Notes: generated from the letters alone by a model not told the origin. 64,000 bases of DNA from Salinibacterium sp. dk2585 (GCF_008001035.1 NZ_CP042856.1:1550001-1614000); one strand, 5' to 3'. Shown: positions 36,300-44,738, numbered from the stretch's first letter. Numbers and translations are program-made.

Positions 36300-37676
36300 A
36301 TGACTGCCGTGTACGAGGTCATCGACCCCGCAACCCTCGAGGTCATCGGCGTCGCCCCCGACCACAGCGAGGCGGATGTCGCGGCCGCCGTCGACCGCGC
36401 GATCCGGGCCGAACGGTCCTGGGCCTCCGACCGCGAACAGCGGCGAGGCGCCCTGCGAGCCATCGCCGGCAGCATCCGCGCCGATGAGGAGCGCCTCGCC
36501 CGCCTGCTCTCGCTCGAACAGGGCAAGGTCATGGCGGACGCCGTGGGTGAATTCCGCGTGGCCGCCGGTCTCTTCGACTACTACGCCGAACTCGATTGGC
36601 CTGAAGTCGAGACGCTGCCCGACCGCGCCGACCGCTCCCTCGAGGTGCACAATCGCCCCGTCGGGGTCGTCGGTACCATCACGCCCTGGAACTTTCCCAT
36701 CTCGCTGCTCTGCGTCAAGCTCGCTCCCGCCCTCGTGGCTGGCTGCACCGTCATCGCCAAGCCCTCCGCCACGACGCCGCTCTCGACCATCGCGCTCGTG
36801 GAGCTCGCGGCCAGGGTACTGCCAGAGGGCGTGCTGCAGGCGAGCACGAGCCGCGGACGCGCCGTCAACGTCGCCCTAAGCACGCTGCCCGGGGTGCGCA
36901 AGATCTCCTTCACAGGATCGACGGAGGTCGGTTCCGCGATCGCGCAGCAGGCCGCCGCGACCGTCAAGCGGGTCACGCTGGAGCTGGGCGGCAACGACCC
37001 CGCCATCGTGCTTGACGACGCCCACATCGAGACCACTGCCCGAGGCATCGTCGGCAGCGCCTTCCGCAATTCCGGCCAGGTCTGCATGGCCGTTAAGCGC
37101 GTCTACGCGCCCCGCAATCGGGTCGACGAACTCATCGACGCCATCGCGGCCGCCGCCGCCGCCCACGTGCTCGGTCACGGTGTCGCCGAGGGCACGACCA
37201 TGGGCCCCATGCACAACCGCTCGCAGCTCGACATCGTGAGTGGCCTCATCATCGATGCCGAGGCATCCGGCGCACGCGTCGTGACCGGCGGGGCACGCGG
37301 ATGCGAGCTGCCGGGCCACTTCCTGCAGCCCACCGTCATCGCGAACGCCGAACCCGGCATGCGCATCGTCGAGGAGGAACAGTTCGGCAACGCGCTGCCC
37401 ATCGTCGCCTACGACGAGCTCGAGACGACGCTCGAGCTCGTCAACGCCGGCGAGTTCGGCCTCGGCGCCTCCGTCTGGAGCCCCGACCTCGAGCGCGCCC
37501 ACACGATCGCCTCCCGCATTGACGCGGGAACCGTGTGGATCAATCAGCACACGCTCGTCGAAGTCGACGCGCCATTCGGCGGCTGGAAGGCCTCAGGCAT
37601 CGGCCGTGAGCGAGGCCGCTGGGGCCTTTCGGAGTACCTCCAGACGCGCACGCTCAACGCCCGGCCACACGGCTAG
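36300..37676 (+). CDS. NAD(P)-dependent aldehyde dehydrogenase
   Basis: 458 residues from ATG 36300, with GAGGAAGG upstream. Catalytic Glu228 lies in VTLELGGNDP and Cys262 in NSGQVCMAVKRVY. Cofactor segments TPWNFPISLL and FTGSTEVG are present, ending in PFGGWKASGIGRERG. The sequence is of the succinate-semialdehyde/aromatic aldehyde type. Neighbours suggest it oxidises an aromatic aldehyde made by the divergent SDR. Only 18 bp precede the MBL-fold gene, so the two form an operon. Confidence 0.9.
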   Translation: MTAVYEVIDPATLEVIGVAPDHSEADVAAAVDRAIRAERSWASDREQRRGALRAIAGSIRADEERLARLLSLEQGKVMADAVGEFRVAAGLFDYYAELDWPEVETLPDRADRSLEVHNRPVGVVGTITPWNFPISLLCVKLAPALVAGCTVIAKPSATTPLSTIALVELAARVLPEGVLQASTSRGRAVNVALSTLPGVRKISFTGSTEVGSAIAQQAAATVKRVTLELGGNDPAIVLDDAHIETTARGIVGSAFRNSGQVCMAVKRVYAPRNRVDELIDAIAAAAAAHVLGHGVAEGTTMGPMHNRSQLDIVSGLIIDAEASGARVVTGGARGCELPGHFLQPTVIANAEPGMRIVEEEQFGNALPIVAYDELETTLELVNAGEFGLGASVWSPDLERAHTIASRIDAGTVWINQHTLVEVDAPFGGWKASGIGRERGRWGLSEYLQTRTLNARPHG

Positions 37677-37694
37677 ACCACACGGAAAGACGTC

Positions 37695-38624
37695 ATGACC
37701 ACAGAACTCATCACGCTCGGCACCGCCGCCGGGCCCGCAATCCGGGGCACCGAACCCGGCATCTCGAGCGCCCTCATCGTCGACGGTAGGCACTACATCG
37801 TCGACTTCGGGCTCGGCTGCGTGCGAGCCGCGCACGCTGCGGGCCTGCGGGGTCGTGACTTCGTGGCGGGCTTCATCACCCACCTGCACTCCGACCACGT
37901 CATCGAACTGCCCGGGTTCCTGCTGTGGAACTGGGGCGCGCCCGTTGACGGCTTCGAACACCCCATCGCGATCCTCGGCCCGGGGCAGGACCCAACGCAC
38001 GCCGACGGCGCGAGCCTCTCCGGCACGGCCCAGATGGTCGCGCACACGCTGCAGGCCTACTCCTACGACCTCGACATCCGGGTGAACGACGAGGCACGGC
38101 CCGAGATGTCCCGCCTCGTACGGGTCTCCGACATCACGACACCGGAACCGGATGCTCCCGATGCCGCGCTCCCCTTCGGTGTCTACAGCGACGACCGCGT
38201 CGCCGTGACTGCGGCCCTCGTGGAGCATCCGCCGGTCTTTCCCGCGCTCGCGTATCGCTTCGAGACGGCCGCCGGCTCGGTGACCTTCTCCGGCGACACC
38301 GCTGAGTGCGACGCGCTCGCGACCCTAGCGGATGGCACGGACGTGCTCGTCCACGAGGCAGTCAACCTCGACTACTACACGGCACGCGGCTTCGATCCCG
38401 CCTTCATCGCGCACCAGGCCGAGTCCCACACGTCACCAGAGGGCGCCGGGCGCATCGCGAGCAGGGCGGGGGCCCGGATGCTCGTGCTCTCCCACCTCGC
38501 TGGCGTCGCCTCCGCTGAGGAATGGCAGGAGCGGGCCGCGACGACATACTCGGGCCCGATCCATGTTGCCAGCGGCGGCGACCGGATCGCGCTGCGTGAG
38601 GTCGCTTCGGCCACGATGGCCTGA
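37695..38624 (+). CDS. Metallo-beta-lactamase-fold hydrolase
   Basis: 309 residues. The metal motif is THLHSDHVIELPGF (HxHxDH), with VTFSGDTAECD and VLSHLAG contributing further ligands; the layout is RNase Z/arylsulfatase-like rather than beta-lactamase. No signal peptide. Downstream partner of the aldehyde dehydrogenase gene; hydrolysis of an ester or lactone intermediate is a reasonable inference but not shown. A strong terminator follows. Confidence 0.85.
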   Translation: MTTELITLGTAAGPAIRGTEPGISSALIVDGRHYIVDFGLGCVRAAHAAGLRGRDFVAGFITHLHSDHVIELPGFLLWNWGAPVDGFEHPIAILGPGQDPTHADGASLSGTAQMVAHTLQAYSYDLDIRVNDEARPEMSRLVRVSDITTPEPDAPDAALPFGVYSDDRVAVTAALVEHPPVFPALAYRFETAAGSVTFSGDTAECDALATLADGTDVLVHEAVNLDYYTARGFDPAFIAHQAESHTSPEGAGRIASRAGARMLVLSHLAGVASAEEWQERAATTYSGPIHVASGGDRIALREVASATMA

Positions 38625-38636
38625 CAGCAACAGAGG

Positions 38637-38668
38637 AAGGGGCCCCGCTCACTGAGCGTGGCCCCTTT
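38637..38668. terminator. Bidirectional terminator between convergent genes
   Basis: A 14-position stem (AAGGGGCC-C-CGCTC against GAGCG-T-GGCCCCTT, one internal C/T mismatch) closes a three-base ACT loop and ends in TTT on the plus strand. It lies between the MBL gene (+) and the MFS gene (-) and can serve both. Confidence 0.85.
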
Positions 38669-38681
38669 CGTGTGCCGGGAG

Positions 38682-40046
38682 TCAGGCGATGTCGAGTCCG
38701 AGCTTGCGACGGTCGCGCTGTTGGTTGATGAACAGGCAGGCCGCGAGACCGGCGACCGCGAGCATCGCGCCCGTGAGCAGGAAGGCGTTCGAGTATCCGA
38801 TCGCGGCCGTGGGTGCCCCGTCGACCAGGAATCCGACGACCATGGGCGCGCAGAGGCCGCCGGCCGTGAGGAAGGCGTTCGTGATCTGCAGCACGGCGCC
38901 ACGTTGCGACACGCTAGAGGTCTCGGCTGCGATGAGGTAGGTCATCGCGAACAGCGCGGGCGAGGTGCCGAAGCCGAACATGAAGCAGATGGTGGCGAGC
39001 GTCGGGTCGGCGACGACCGTGCCCGCGATGACCATGACGCCCGCAAACAGCGCCGCACCCCCGAGCACGAGACCGCGCGACTTGCGGGTCGCGAGACCTC
39101 GAGCGCTCAACACCTGTGTGAACCAGCCGAGACCGATCGTCGCGATCGTGCCCCAGATCGCCGGAAGCGCGATGAGCGAGCCACCCTGCTGGGTCGTCGT
39201 GCCGAGCACCGTCTCGTAGTAGGCCGGCAGCCAGGTTGTTGCGACCGTGAACGTCCAGTAGCCAAGGAACGAGCAGAGCACGGCGAGGAGCCAGGTCGGC
39301 GTGAGGAAGGAGCGCAGGTAGGGCACCTTGGTGTCGGCGGCAGCCGCGGCACGCTCATCGACGATCGTCGCCGCGGTGCCCTCGATACGGGCCTCCTCCC
39401 TTGCTGAGGTGTAGGGGCCCTCTCGGCCGACGATGACCCAGATGACCGACCACACGACACCGATAATGGCGAGGAAGACGAAAGTCGACTTCCACCCGAA
39501 CTCCGAGCTGATCCAGGCCAGCACGGGCGCGAAGGCGACGATCCCGAGCGTCACGCCCGACGAGACGATGGATGCGGGGGTCGCCGACTTCGCGGCGGGG
39601 AACCACTTGTAGGCGGCATGCATCGAGATGGGCGCGAGCGGCCCCTCCCCTGCGCCCAGGAGCAGGCGACTGAACCACAGCGCCGGGAGGGAGGCGAAGA
39701 CGAAGATGGGCACCTGCGCAATAGACCAGATCAGGCAGAGCGTCAGCAGGATCCACTTGGACTTGACCCTGTTGGCGATCGGTGCTGCGACGAACTGGGC
39801 GATGCCGAACAGCATGAAGACGGCGCTGCCGAGCAGGCCGAACTGGCTCGGCGTGATGCCGAGGTCGTTCATGAGCGGCACCGCGACGATGCCGAGGATG
39901 GCTTTGTCTGCCCAGCTGATCATCATCAGGACGAGCAACATGGTCGTCATCGACCAGCCGATCATCCTGCGACGACGAGGGGTCCAGGTCGCGGGGTCCT
40001 GCGATGCCGGAGCGACGGTCTGGGGTGGTGGCACGGTGGCAGTCAT
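38682..40046 (-). CDS. MFS transporter, ACS-like
   Basis: 454 residues, 12 predicted helices. The N-terminal block MISWADKAILGIVAVPLMNDLGITPSQFG and GAGEGPLAPISMHAAYKWFP are typical of the anion:cation symporter (ACS) family, which imports organic acids such as sugar acids and phthalate. Central hydrophilic loop around 215-245. It follows the P450 gene by 56 bp on the same strand and is likely the uptake system of the module. Substrate inferred from context only. Confidence 0.88.
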   Translation of the reverse strand: MTATVPPPQTVAPASQDPATWTPRRRRMIGWSMTTMLLVLMMISWADKAILGIVAVPLMNDLGITPSQFGLLGSAVFMLFGIAQFVAAPIANRVKSKWILLTLCLIWSIAQVPIFVFASLPALWFSRLLLGAGEGPLAPISMHAAYKWFPAAKSATPASIVSSGVTLGIVAFAPVLAWISSEFGWKSTFVFLAIIGVVWSVIWVIVGREGPYTSAREEARIEGTAATIVDERAAAAADTKVPYLRSFLTPTWLLAVLCSFLGYWTFTVATTWLPAYYETVLGTTTQQGGSLIALPAIWGTIATIGLGWFTQVLSARGLATRKSRGLVLGGAALFAGVMVIAGTVVADPTLATICFMFGFGTSPALFAMTYLIAAETSSVSQRGAVLQITNAFLTAGGLCAPMVVGFLVDGAPTAAIGYSNAFLLTGAMLAVAGLAACLFINQQRDRRKLGLDIA

Positions 40047-40102
40047 GGGTCTCCTGAATCGCGCGCTCGGCGGTGAGGGCGCGATGTCGTGTGCGAAATT
40101 GG

Positions 40103-41302
40103 TTACGCGGCCCTAATGGCCACGGGCAGCGAGGTGAATCCCCGCAACACGTTGTGGACGAGGGGCACGGGTTCTCCGGCCGGCTCGATCGTGAGCACCC
40201 GCTCGAGCAATTGCTGCAGCACGATCTCGATCTCGAGGCGGGCAATGGGCTGGCCGACGCACTGGTGCAGGCCCATCCCAAAGGCGAGGTGCCCCGAGGA
40301 GTTGCGGTCGAGCCTGAACTCGTCGGCGTCGTCGCCCCATCGGCGGGGATCGCGATTGGCGGCGCCGATGAACACGAGCACCTTCGCTCCCGCTGGCAGG
40401 TGTACGCCGCCGAGGACGGTGTCTACCGTGACGGTGCGGTGGTACTTCTGGAAGGGCGATTCGAGCCGCAGCGCCTCGTCAATCGCGAATTTCGCGAGCG
40501 ATGGCGTCTCGCGAAGCTGCGCCCACACCTCTGGCAGCCGCGCCAGCACCGAGAGGGTGTTGCCGATGCCGAAGATCGTGGTGTCGATTCCTGCCGACAG
40601 GAGCGCGCGCACGAGCAGCGTTGCCTGCTGCACAGAGATCAGGCCATCCTCGACCCGGTCCCAGATCTTGGCGCCGAAGCCGTCGGCGTCGAGGCTTTCG
40701 CGCTCGCACGCACGCATGACGACCTCCGCGTGTGCCTCTCCCTCGGCGAAGGCCTCCTCGAGGATGGCGTTCTTGGGGCCGAAGGCGTTGAAGACCATGT
40801 TGCCGTAGGGCAGCAGGTGCTCCCGTCCCTCCTGCGGAATCCCGACCGCATCCGGGAAGACGCGGATCGGGTACTGCTCGGCAAGGTCGGTCACCGCGTC
40901 GAAGCGGTCCAGTCTGGCCAGCGCAGAGGTGATCTCAGCGGCCGGCGGAGTGAACGGGCCACGCAGCGACCGCACCGTGCCTGGGTTAATCACGCCCGTG
41001 AGGGCACGACGCATGACGGTGTGCGTCGGCGGGTCGGATTCGAGGATGCTCGGCGGGCGCCATCCCTCGTCCTCGCGGATGTCATGGGGGCCGAGGCCGC
41101 CGGAGGAACAGTAGGTCTCGAAGTCTGTGAGGATCTCGTAAACCTCCTCGTGGCCCGCGACCGCGAAACAGTTGTACTTGGAGAGCCACGTCACCGAGCC
41201 GGCATCGCGAAGTCGCGCCAGGAGCGGATGCGGGTCCTGGATGTTCTCGATCGAGAACGGGTCGTCGTCGAGCACCATCGCGTCGATCATCGTCTTCGTC
41301 AT
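40103..41302 (-). CDS. Cytochrome P450, CYP199-like
   Basis: 399 residues from ATG 41302. The heme-ligand loop FGMGLHQCVG carries Cys348; I-helix LLSAGIDTT has acid-alcohol pair Asp240-Thr241; ExxR is E276/R279. Long stretches (WRPPS then ESDPPTHT, YPIRVFPDAVG, LLPYGNMVFNAFGP, NRDPRRW) resemble CYP199, whose members O-demethylate 4-methoxybenzoates. Compared from memory with CYP199A, an Arg in the B-C loop is Gly68 here, and a Ser after the conserved R232 is Ala233. Encoded after its likely reductase; soluble, no membrane anchor. Confidence 0.88.
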   Translation of the reverse strand: MTKTMIDAMVLDDDPFSIENIQDPHPLLARLRDAGSVTWLSKYNCFAVAGHEEVYEILTDFETYCSSGGLGPHDIREDEGWRPPSILESDPPTHTVMRRALTGVINPGTVRSLRGPFTPPAAEITSALARLDRFDAVTDLAEQYPIRVFPDAVGIPQEGREHLLPYGNMVFNAFGPKNAILEEAFAEGEAHAEVVMRACERESLDADGFGAKIWDRVEDGLISVQQATLLVRALLSAGIDTTIFGIGNTLSVLARLPEVWAQLRETPSLAKFAIDEALRLESPFQKYHRTVTVDTVLGGVHLPAGAKVLVFIGAANRDPRRWGDDADEFRLDRNSSGHLAFGMGLHQCVGQPIARLEIEIVLQQLLERVLTIEPAGEPVPLVHNVLRGFTSLPVAIRAA

Positions 41303-41325
41303 CGGAGATTCCTGTTCGTCGGCAC

Positions 41326-41378
41326 GGGTCAGGGTTTGAGCAAGGGTCGGGGTTCGAGCACGGTCAGAGGTCGAGCAC
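41326..41378. repeat. Three imperfect tandem repeats at the reductase-P450 junction
   Basis: Units 41326-41343, 41344-41361 and 41362-41378 are near copies (first two 15/18 identical). The third unit covers the last codons and stop of the reductase gene, so the gap before the P450 seems to have grown by duplication of that gene's 3' end. Confidence 0.65.
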
Positions 41379-42365
41379 GAGACGTGGGCAGCCAGCCGCC
41401 GCGCGGGAGACGCAGACGAGCATGACGTCGCCCGCATCGCGGTCGGCCTCGGTCAGCACAGCATCGCGGTGTTCGATGTCACCCGAGACGACCCGGGTCT
41501 CACACGTGCCGCAGAGGCCGGTGCGGCAGCTGGAGAGCACGCGCGCTCCGACCGCTTCGACGGCCTCGAGCACGGTCGTGCCCACCTCGACCGTCACGGT
41601 CGTGCCCGAGCGCACCAACTCGACCTCGAAGGGTTCGGTCGAGCCGCCCGCGTCGAGTGCGGCGGCCACGAACCGCTCGGTGTGGAGCGCGCCGGGGGGC
41701 CAGCCCATGCAGAACTCCTCGATCGCGGCAAGCATGCCGGCGGGGCCGCACGCGTAGACGAGCATGTGGGCCCTCGGCAGGGCGAGGAGCGATGCTAGGT
41801 CGAGACGGCCGCTCTCGTCCTCGGCCGCGACTGTCAGCCGTTCCGCGCCGTACGTCTCGACGAGCTGGCGGGCAAAGGCCATCGTCGAGCGGCTGCGACC
41901 GCCGTAGATGAGGCGCCAGTCCCTGCCGTCGCGCTCGGCTGCCTCGATCATCGGGATGATCGGCGTGATGCCGATACCGCCGGCGATGAAGAGGTACTTG
42001 CGCGAGTCGAGGAGGGGAAAGTTATTGCGTGGCTCAGAGATCGTGACGGGCGCGCCCTCGACCAGGGCCTCGTGGACCCGCCGGGAACCGCCGCGGGAGT
42101 CGGGTGTGTACAGCACAGCGATGCGGAGGTGGCTCAGGTCGCTCGGACTCGAGCAGAGCGAGTACTGCCGCACGATGTCGTCGCCGACGTGGACGTCGAT
42201 GTGTGACCCCGGATCCCAGCCGTGGAAAGGCTCTCCGTCGGCGCGGCGAAGCACGAGCGAAACGACCCGGTCAGCGACGGTCTCGACGCGGTCCACGATC
42301 GCGTCGATCGCCCCGGTCGTGCCGCTGGCCTCGGCCGGGCCGGTCTCGATGGTCATAGCCCTCAT
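41364..42365 (-). CDS. Phthalate-dioxygenase-type reductase (FMN, NADH, 2Fe-2S)
   Basis: 333 residues from ATG 42365, chosen because AGGAG and GGAG lie upstream; ATG 42356 is alternative. Flavin motif RQYSLCSSP, NAD(P) motif GGIGITPIIPMI and YACGPAGMLAAI, then a C-terminal plant-type ferredoxin domain with SSCRTGLCGTC and a later CVS. This domain order is the PDR/VanB type. It precedes the P450 by 61 bp and probably supplies its electrons directly, a two-component counterpart of CYP116B-type fusions. Confidence 0.88.
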   Translation of the reverse strand: MRAMTIETGPAEASGTTGAIDAIVDRVETVADRVVSLVLRRADGEPFHGWDPGSHIDVHVGDDIVRQYSLCSSPSDLSHLRIAVLYTPDSRGGSRRVHEALVEGAPVTISEPRNNFPLLDSRKYLFIAGGIGITPIIPMIEAAERDGRDWRLIYGGRSRSTMAFARQLVETYGAERLTVAAEDESGRLDLASLLALPRAHMLVYACGPAGMLAAIEEFCMGWPPGALHTERFVAAALDAGGSTEPFEVELVRSGTTVTVEVGTTVLEAVEAVGARVLSSCRTGLCGTCETRVVSGDIEHRDAVLTEADRDAGDVMLVCVSRAAAGCPRLVLDL

Positions 42366-42457
42366 GCTCCATTGCTCCTAGCTCGTTCGCGGTCGACGCT
42401 CGCGTGACCTTGACGAGAGCGATGCTAGGGCTGCCTCCAGCGCCACTCGGCGCGGTT

Positions 42458-42472
42458 TTTCGTCTAATGGAA
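42458..42472. promoter_or_regulatory. Second candidate IclR-type operator, upstream of reductase-P450-MFS
   Basis: TTTCGTCTAATGGAA shares the TTTC-N4-AATGGAA pattern with the site at 36220-36234 but its left arm is weaker. It overlaps the IclR stop codon and lies about 93 bp upstream of the reductase start. Confidence 0.35.
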
Positions 42473-43291
42473 TTCGCTCGCCACGAGGCCATCCTCTGGA
42501 AAGGAGCTCGAGTCGCTGTAGAGGCGACGAGCGACGCTGCGGGCCGCAATGCGGAGCACGGGGATGACCGTGCCGCGGGCAGGCGGACGGTCCTGCGTCA
42601 CCACGCCGAGTGCCCCGACGAAGGTGCCACTCGCGAGGATGATCGGCACTGCGAGGCCATAGTTCGCCGGTCCCGCCTCCTCCGCCGTCGCTGCGTACCC
42701 CCGCGACTTCACGGCAGCGATCTCGCGAGCGAGTGCGTCGGCATCCGTGATGGTGTTGGCGGTGTGGCGCTCGAGACGGCGAGAAACCCGCGACAGCATC
42801 TCGGGGTCACCGAAGGCGAGCATCACCTTGCCTGCGGCACTCGCATGCAGCGGCATCCGGGCACCCACCTGGCGGAAGGGAGTGCCAGCGCGCGTGCCGG
42901 AGATGCGTTCGACGAGGAGGGCCCGGTCGCCGTCGGGCACGAAGAGATTCACGATGTTCTGCGTGACGAAGAGCACGTCCTGCATGTAGGGCGCGGCGAC
43001 CTCGGCGATGTTCTGGCGCACGGGCGCGAGCAGGCCGAGCCGCCAGATCTCGCGCCCGATGACGAACTCCCGGCCCACCTTCGCGAGCGCTTCGGCGTGC
43101 ACCAGTTCGCCAGCGATGCGGTGGGTGGTGGCGACGGGGAGCCCCGCTCGCTTGGCGAGTTCCGTGAGCGCCAGGCGCGGATGCTCGCTGTCGAAGGCCG
43201 CGAGGATCGCGATTGCCTTGGAGGTGACGGAGGGTTGCGCGCTGGGGGTCGCGTGCGGGTCTCTGGCCTGACGGGGCCGCGGGTTTACCAT
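42464..43291 (-). CDS. IclR family transcriptional regulator
   Basis: 275 residues from ATG 43291. N-terminal winged helix (VTSKAIAILAAFDSEHP, LALTELAKRAGLPVATTHRIAGELV) and the IclR effector domain (RISGTRAGTPFRQVGARMPLHASAAGKVMLA; GYAATAEEAGPANYGLAVPI). IclR proteins often control aromatic catabolism with the substrate or an intermediate as effector. It is read in the same direction as, and immediately upstream of, the reductase, P450 and MFS genes. A TTCCA half-site lies just before its start. Confidence 0.9.
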   Translation of the reverse strand: MVNPRPRQARDPHATPSAQPSVTSKAIAILAAFDSEHPRLALTELAKRAGLPVATTHRIAGELVHAEALAKVGREFVIGREIWRLGLLAPVRQNIAEVAAPYMQDVLFVTQNIVNLFVPDGDRALLVERISGTRAGTPFRQVGARMPLHASAAGKVMLAFGDPEMLSRVSRRLERHTANTITDADALAREIAAVKSRGYAATAEEAGPANYGLAVPIILASGTFVGALGVVTQDRPPARGTVIPVLRIAARSVARRLYSDSSSFPEDGLVASEFH

Positions 43292-43436
43292 GATCTCTCC
43301 GTGCATTCCAGCGATGCGTCGCCGTGCGCTCTCGCCGGACGCTCAGTGCACGGTACCGCAGGCGGCTGGTAGAGATCTTCGCCCCGGGAATTCGCCCGAG
43401 AATCGGGGGGCGCACCCTCTTGGACTTCTCGGTCGC

Positions 43437-44114
43437 CTATCCCCCTGGCCTGTCCCGATCCTCGTCCCCAGGATGGCCGTGGTCCCCCACGAGCGGCACG
43501 AATGCCACCCCCAGGAGTGGCGTCTCGGTGACCCGGCCGTCGACGTCCTTGCGCACGAGGAGCAGCTGCTGGTGACCGTAGGAACCTTCGACCGGCATGA
43601 CGAGCCGGCCGCCCGGCGCCAGTTGTTCCAGGAGCGGCGGGGGAACCGAGTGCCCCGCCGCCGTCACCACGATCGCGTCGAAGGGTGCCTCCTCCGCCAG
43701 TCCCCACGTCCCGTCCGCCGAATGCACGTGCACGTTGGCGTAGCCGAGTCGAGCCATTCGCTCCGCCGCCTGCTCCGCGAGGCGGGGATGGCGCTCCACC
43801 GTATCGACACGGGCGGCGAGCATCCCCAGCACGGCGGCACCGTAGCCCGACCCTGCGCCGATCTCGAGCACCCTGTCGCCCTCCTCCACCCGGACCGACT
43901 GGGCCATGAAGGCCACGATGTAGGGCTGCGAGATGGTCTGGCCCTCCTCGATCGGCAGGGGACGGTCGGCATAGGCATACCTCCGCGCGTGCTCGGCAAC
44001 GAACTCCTCGCGCGGCACCGTCGCCATCGCCGCGAGCACCCGCTCGTCATCAATCCCCCTCGCACGGAGGTGGCGGGCGAGCATGACCTCCTTGTCCCTG
44101 TCCAGGCCGTCCAT
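43437..44114 (-). CDS. pcm: Protein-L-isoaspartate O-methyltransferase
   Basis: SAM-dependent repair enzyme for isoaspartyl damage. 225 residues. Signatures: GQTISQPYIVAFMA (substrate), VLEIGAGSGYGAAVLG (motif I), DAIVVTAAGHSVPPPLLEQL and GGRLVMPV. ATG start. It ends 146 bp from the IclR start and is not obviously part of the aromatic module. 43292-43436 holds the presumed IclR promoter region and a TTCCA half-site. Confidence 0.9.
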   Translation of the reverse strand: MDGLDRDKEVMLARHLRARGIDDERVLAAMATVPREEFVAEHARRYAYADRPLPIEEGQTISQPYIVAFMAQSVRVEEGDRVLEIGAGSGYGAAVLGMLAARVDTVERHPRLAEQAAERMARLGYANVHVHSADGTWGLAEEAPFDAIVVTAAGHSVPPPLLEQLAPGGRLVMPVEGSYGHQQLLLVRKDVDGRVTETPLLGVAFVPLVGDHGHPGDEDRDRPGG

Positions 44115-44232
44115 GCCGCAATCATGCCGCCGCCTTCCTCACCCGCCAAGGCCTCGCACGCAATACACTGTGAGCGATGCCTTCCCACACCACGCCGCCG
44201 TGGTTCGACCCGGCGCCGCTAGCGTTCTTCCC

Positions 44233-44277
44233 ATGAGCACTCACCCTGAAATCGCGACACGGCCAGGCGACACCTGA
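44233..44277 (+). CDS. Possible 14-codon leader ORF before crcB
   Basis: ATG 44233 opens a 14-residue frame (MSTHPEIATRPGDT) whose TGA overlaps the crcB ATG (TGATG). If translated it would couple initiation of crcB. There is no clear Shine-Dalgarno, so it may be chance. No fluoride riboswitch was recognised in 44115-44276. Confidence 0.25.
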   Translation: MSTHPEIATRPGDT

Positions 44278-44738
44278 TGGCACCGCGCCCCGAGCACCTC
44301 AAGTGGGCACCGATCGGGCTCGTCTTCGTTGGCGGCGCGTGTGGTGCAGCAACTAGCGAGTGGCTCTCGCTGGTCATCCCCAAACTCGGCGAAGTGCCTG
44401 TCTCCATCGCCATCATCAACGTCATCGGTGCCTTCCTCCTCGGCTACTTGTACGAAGCGTTGACCCGCCTCGACAACACGAAGCCGACCGGCAAGAACCT
44501 CAAGCTCCTTTTGGGCACCGGATACTGCGGCGGTTTCACGACCTACAGCTCACTCGCCACCGACACCGGCGTGCTGTTCCGCGATGGCTTGCCGGTTGAA
44601 GCGACTATCTACTCGCTGGGCACCGTTCTCGTCGGAGCATGTGCCACCTGGCTCGGCATCGTCATCGCCAACGCGGTGAACAAGGCCCGCGGGCCCGAAA
44701 CGGAGCAGCCCGCTGACCAGACCTGGAAGGCATCATGA
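44277..44738 (+). CDS. crcB: Fluoride channel CrcB/Fluc (first subunit)
   Basis: 153-residue four-helix membrane protein that exports fluoride. Family blocks: FVGGACGAATSEWLSL, INVIGAFLLGYLYEAL (with the conserved Asn) and LLGTGYCGGFTTYSSLATDT. The C-terminal tail is longer than usual. It overlaps the second crcB by 4 bp (ATGA). Paired genes usually form an antiparallel heterodimer, whereas single CrcB proteins form homodimers. Local GC is lower than that of the surrounding genes. Confidence 0.93.
   Translation: MAPRPEHLKWAPIGLVFVGGACGAATSEWLSLVIPKLGEVPVSIAIINVIGAFLLGYLYEALTRLDNTKPTGKNLKLLLGTGYCGGFTTYSSLATDTGVLFRDGLPVEATIYSLGTVLVGACATWLGIVIANAVNKARGPETEQPADQTWKAS

Noticed and set aside
44115-44276. 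Fluoride riboswitch upstream of crcB
   Set aside because: A few short words resembling the crcB motif occur, but the GGNGAUGG...UCNCC helix and the AACCGC segment are not present in order.
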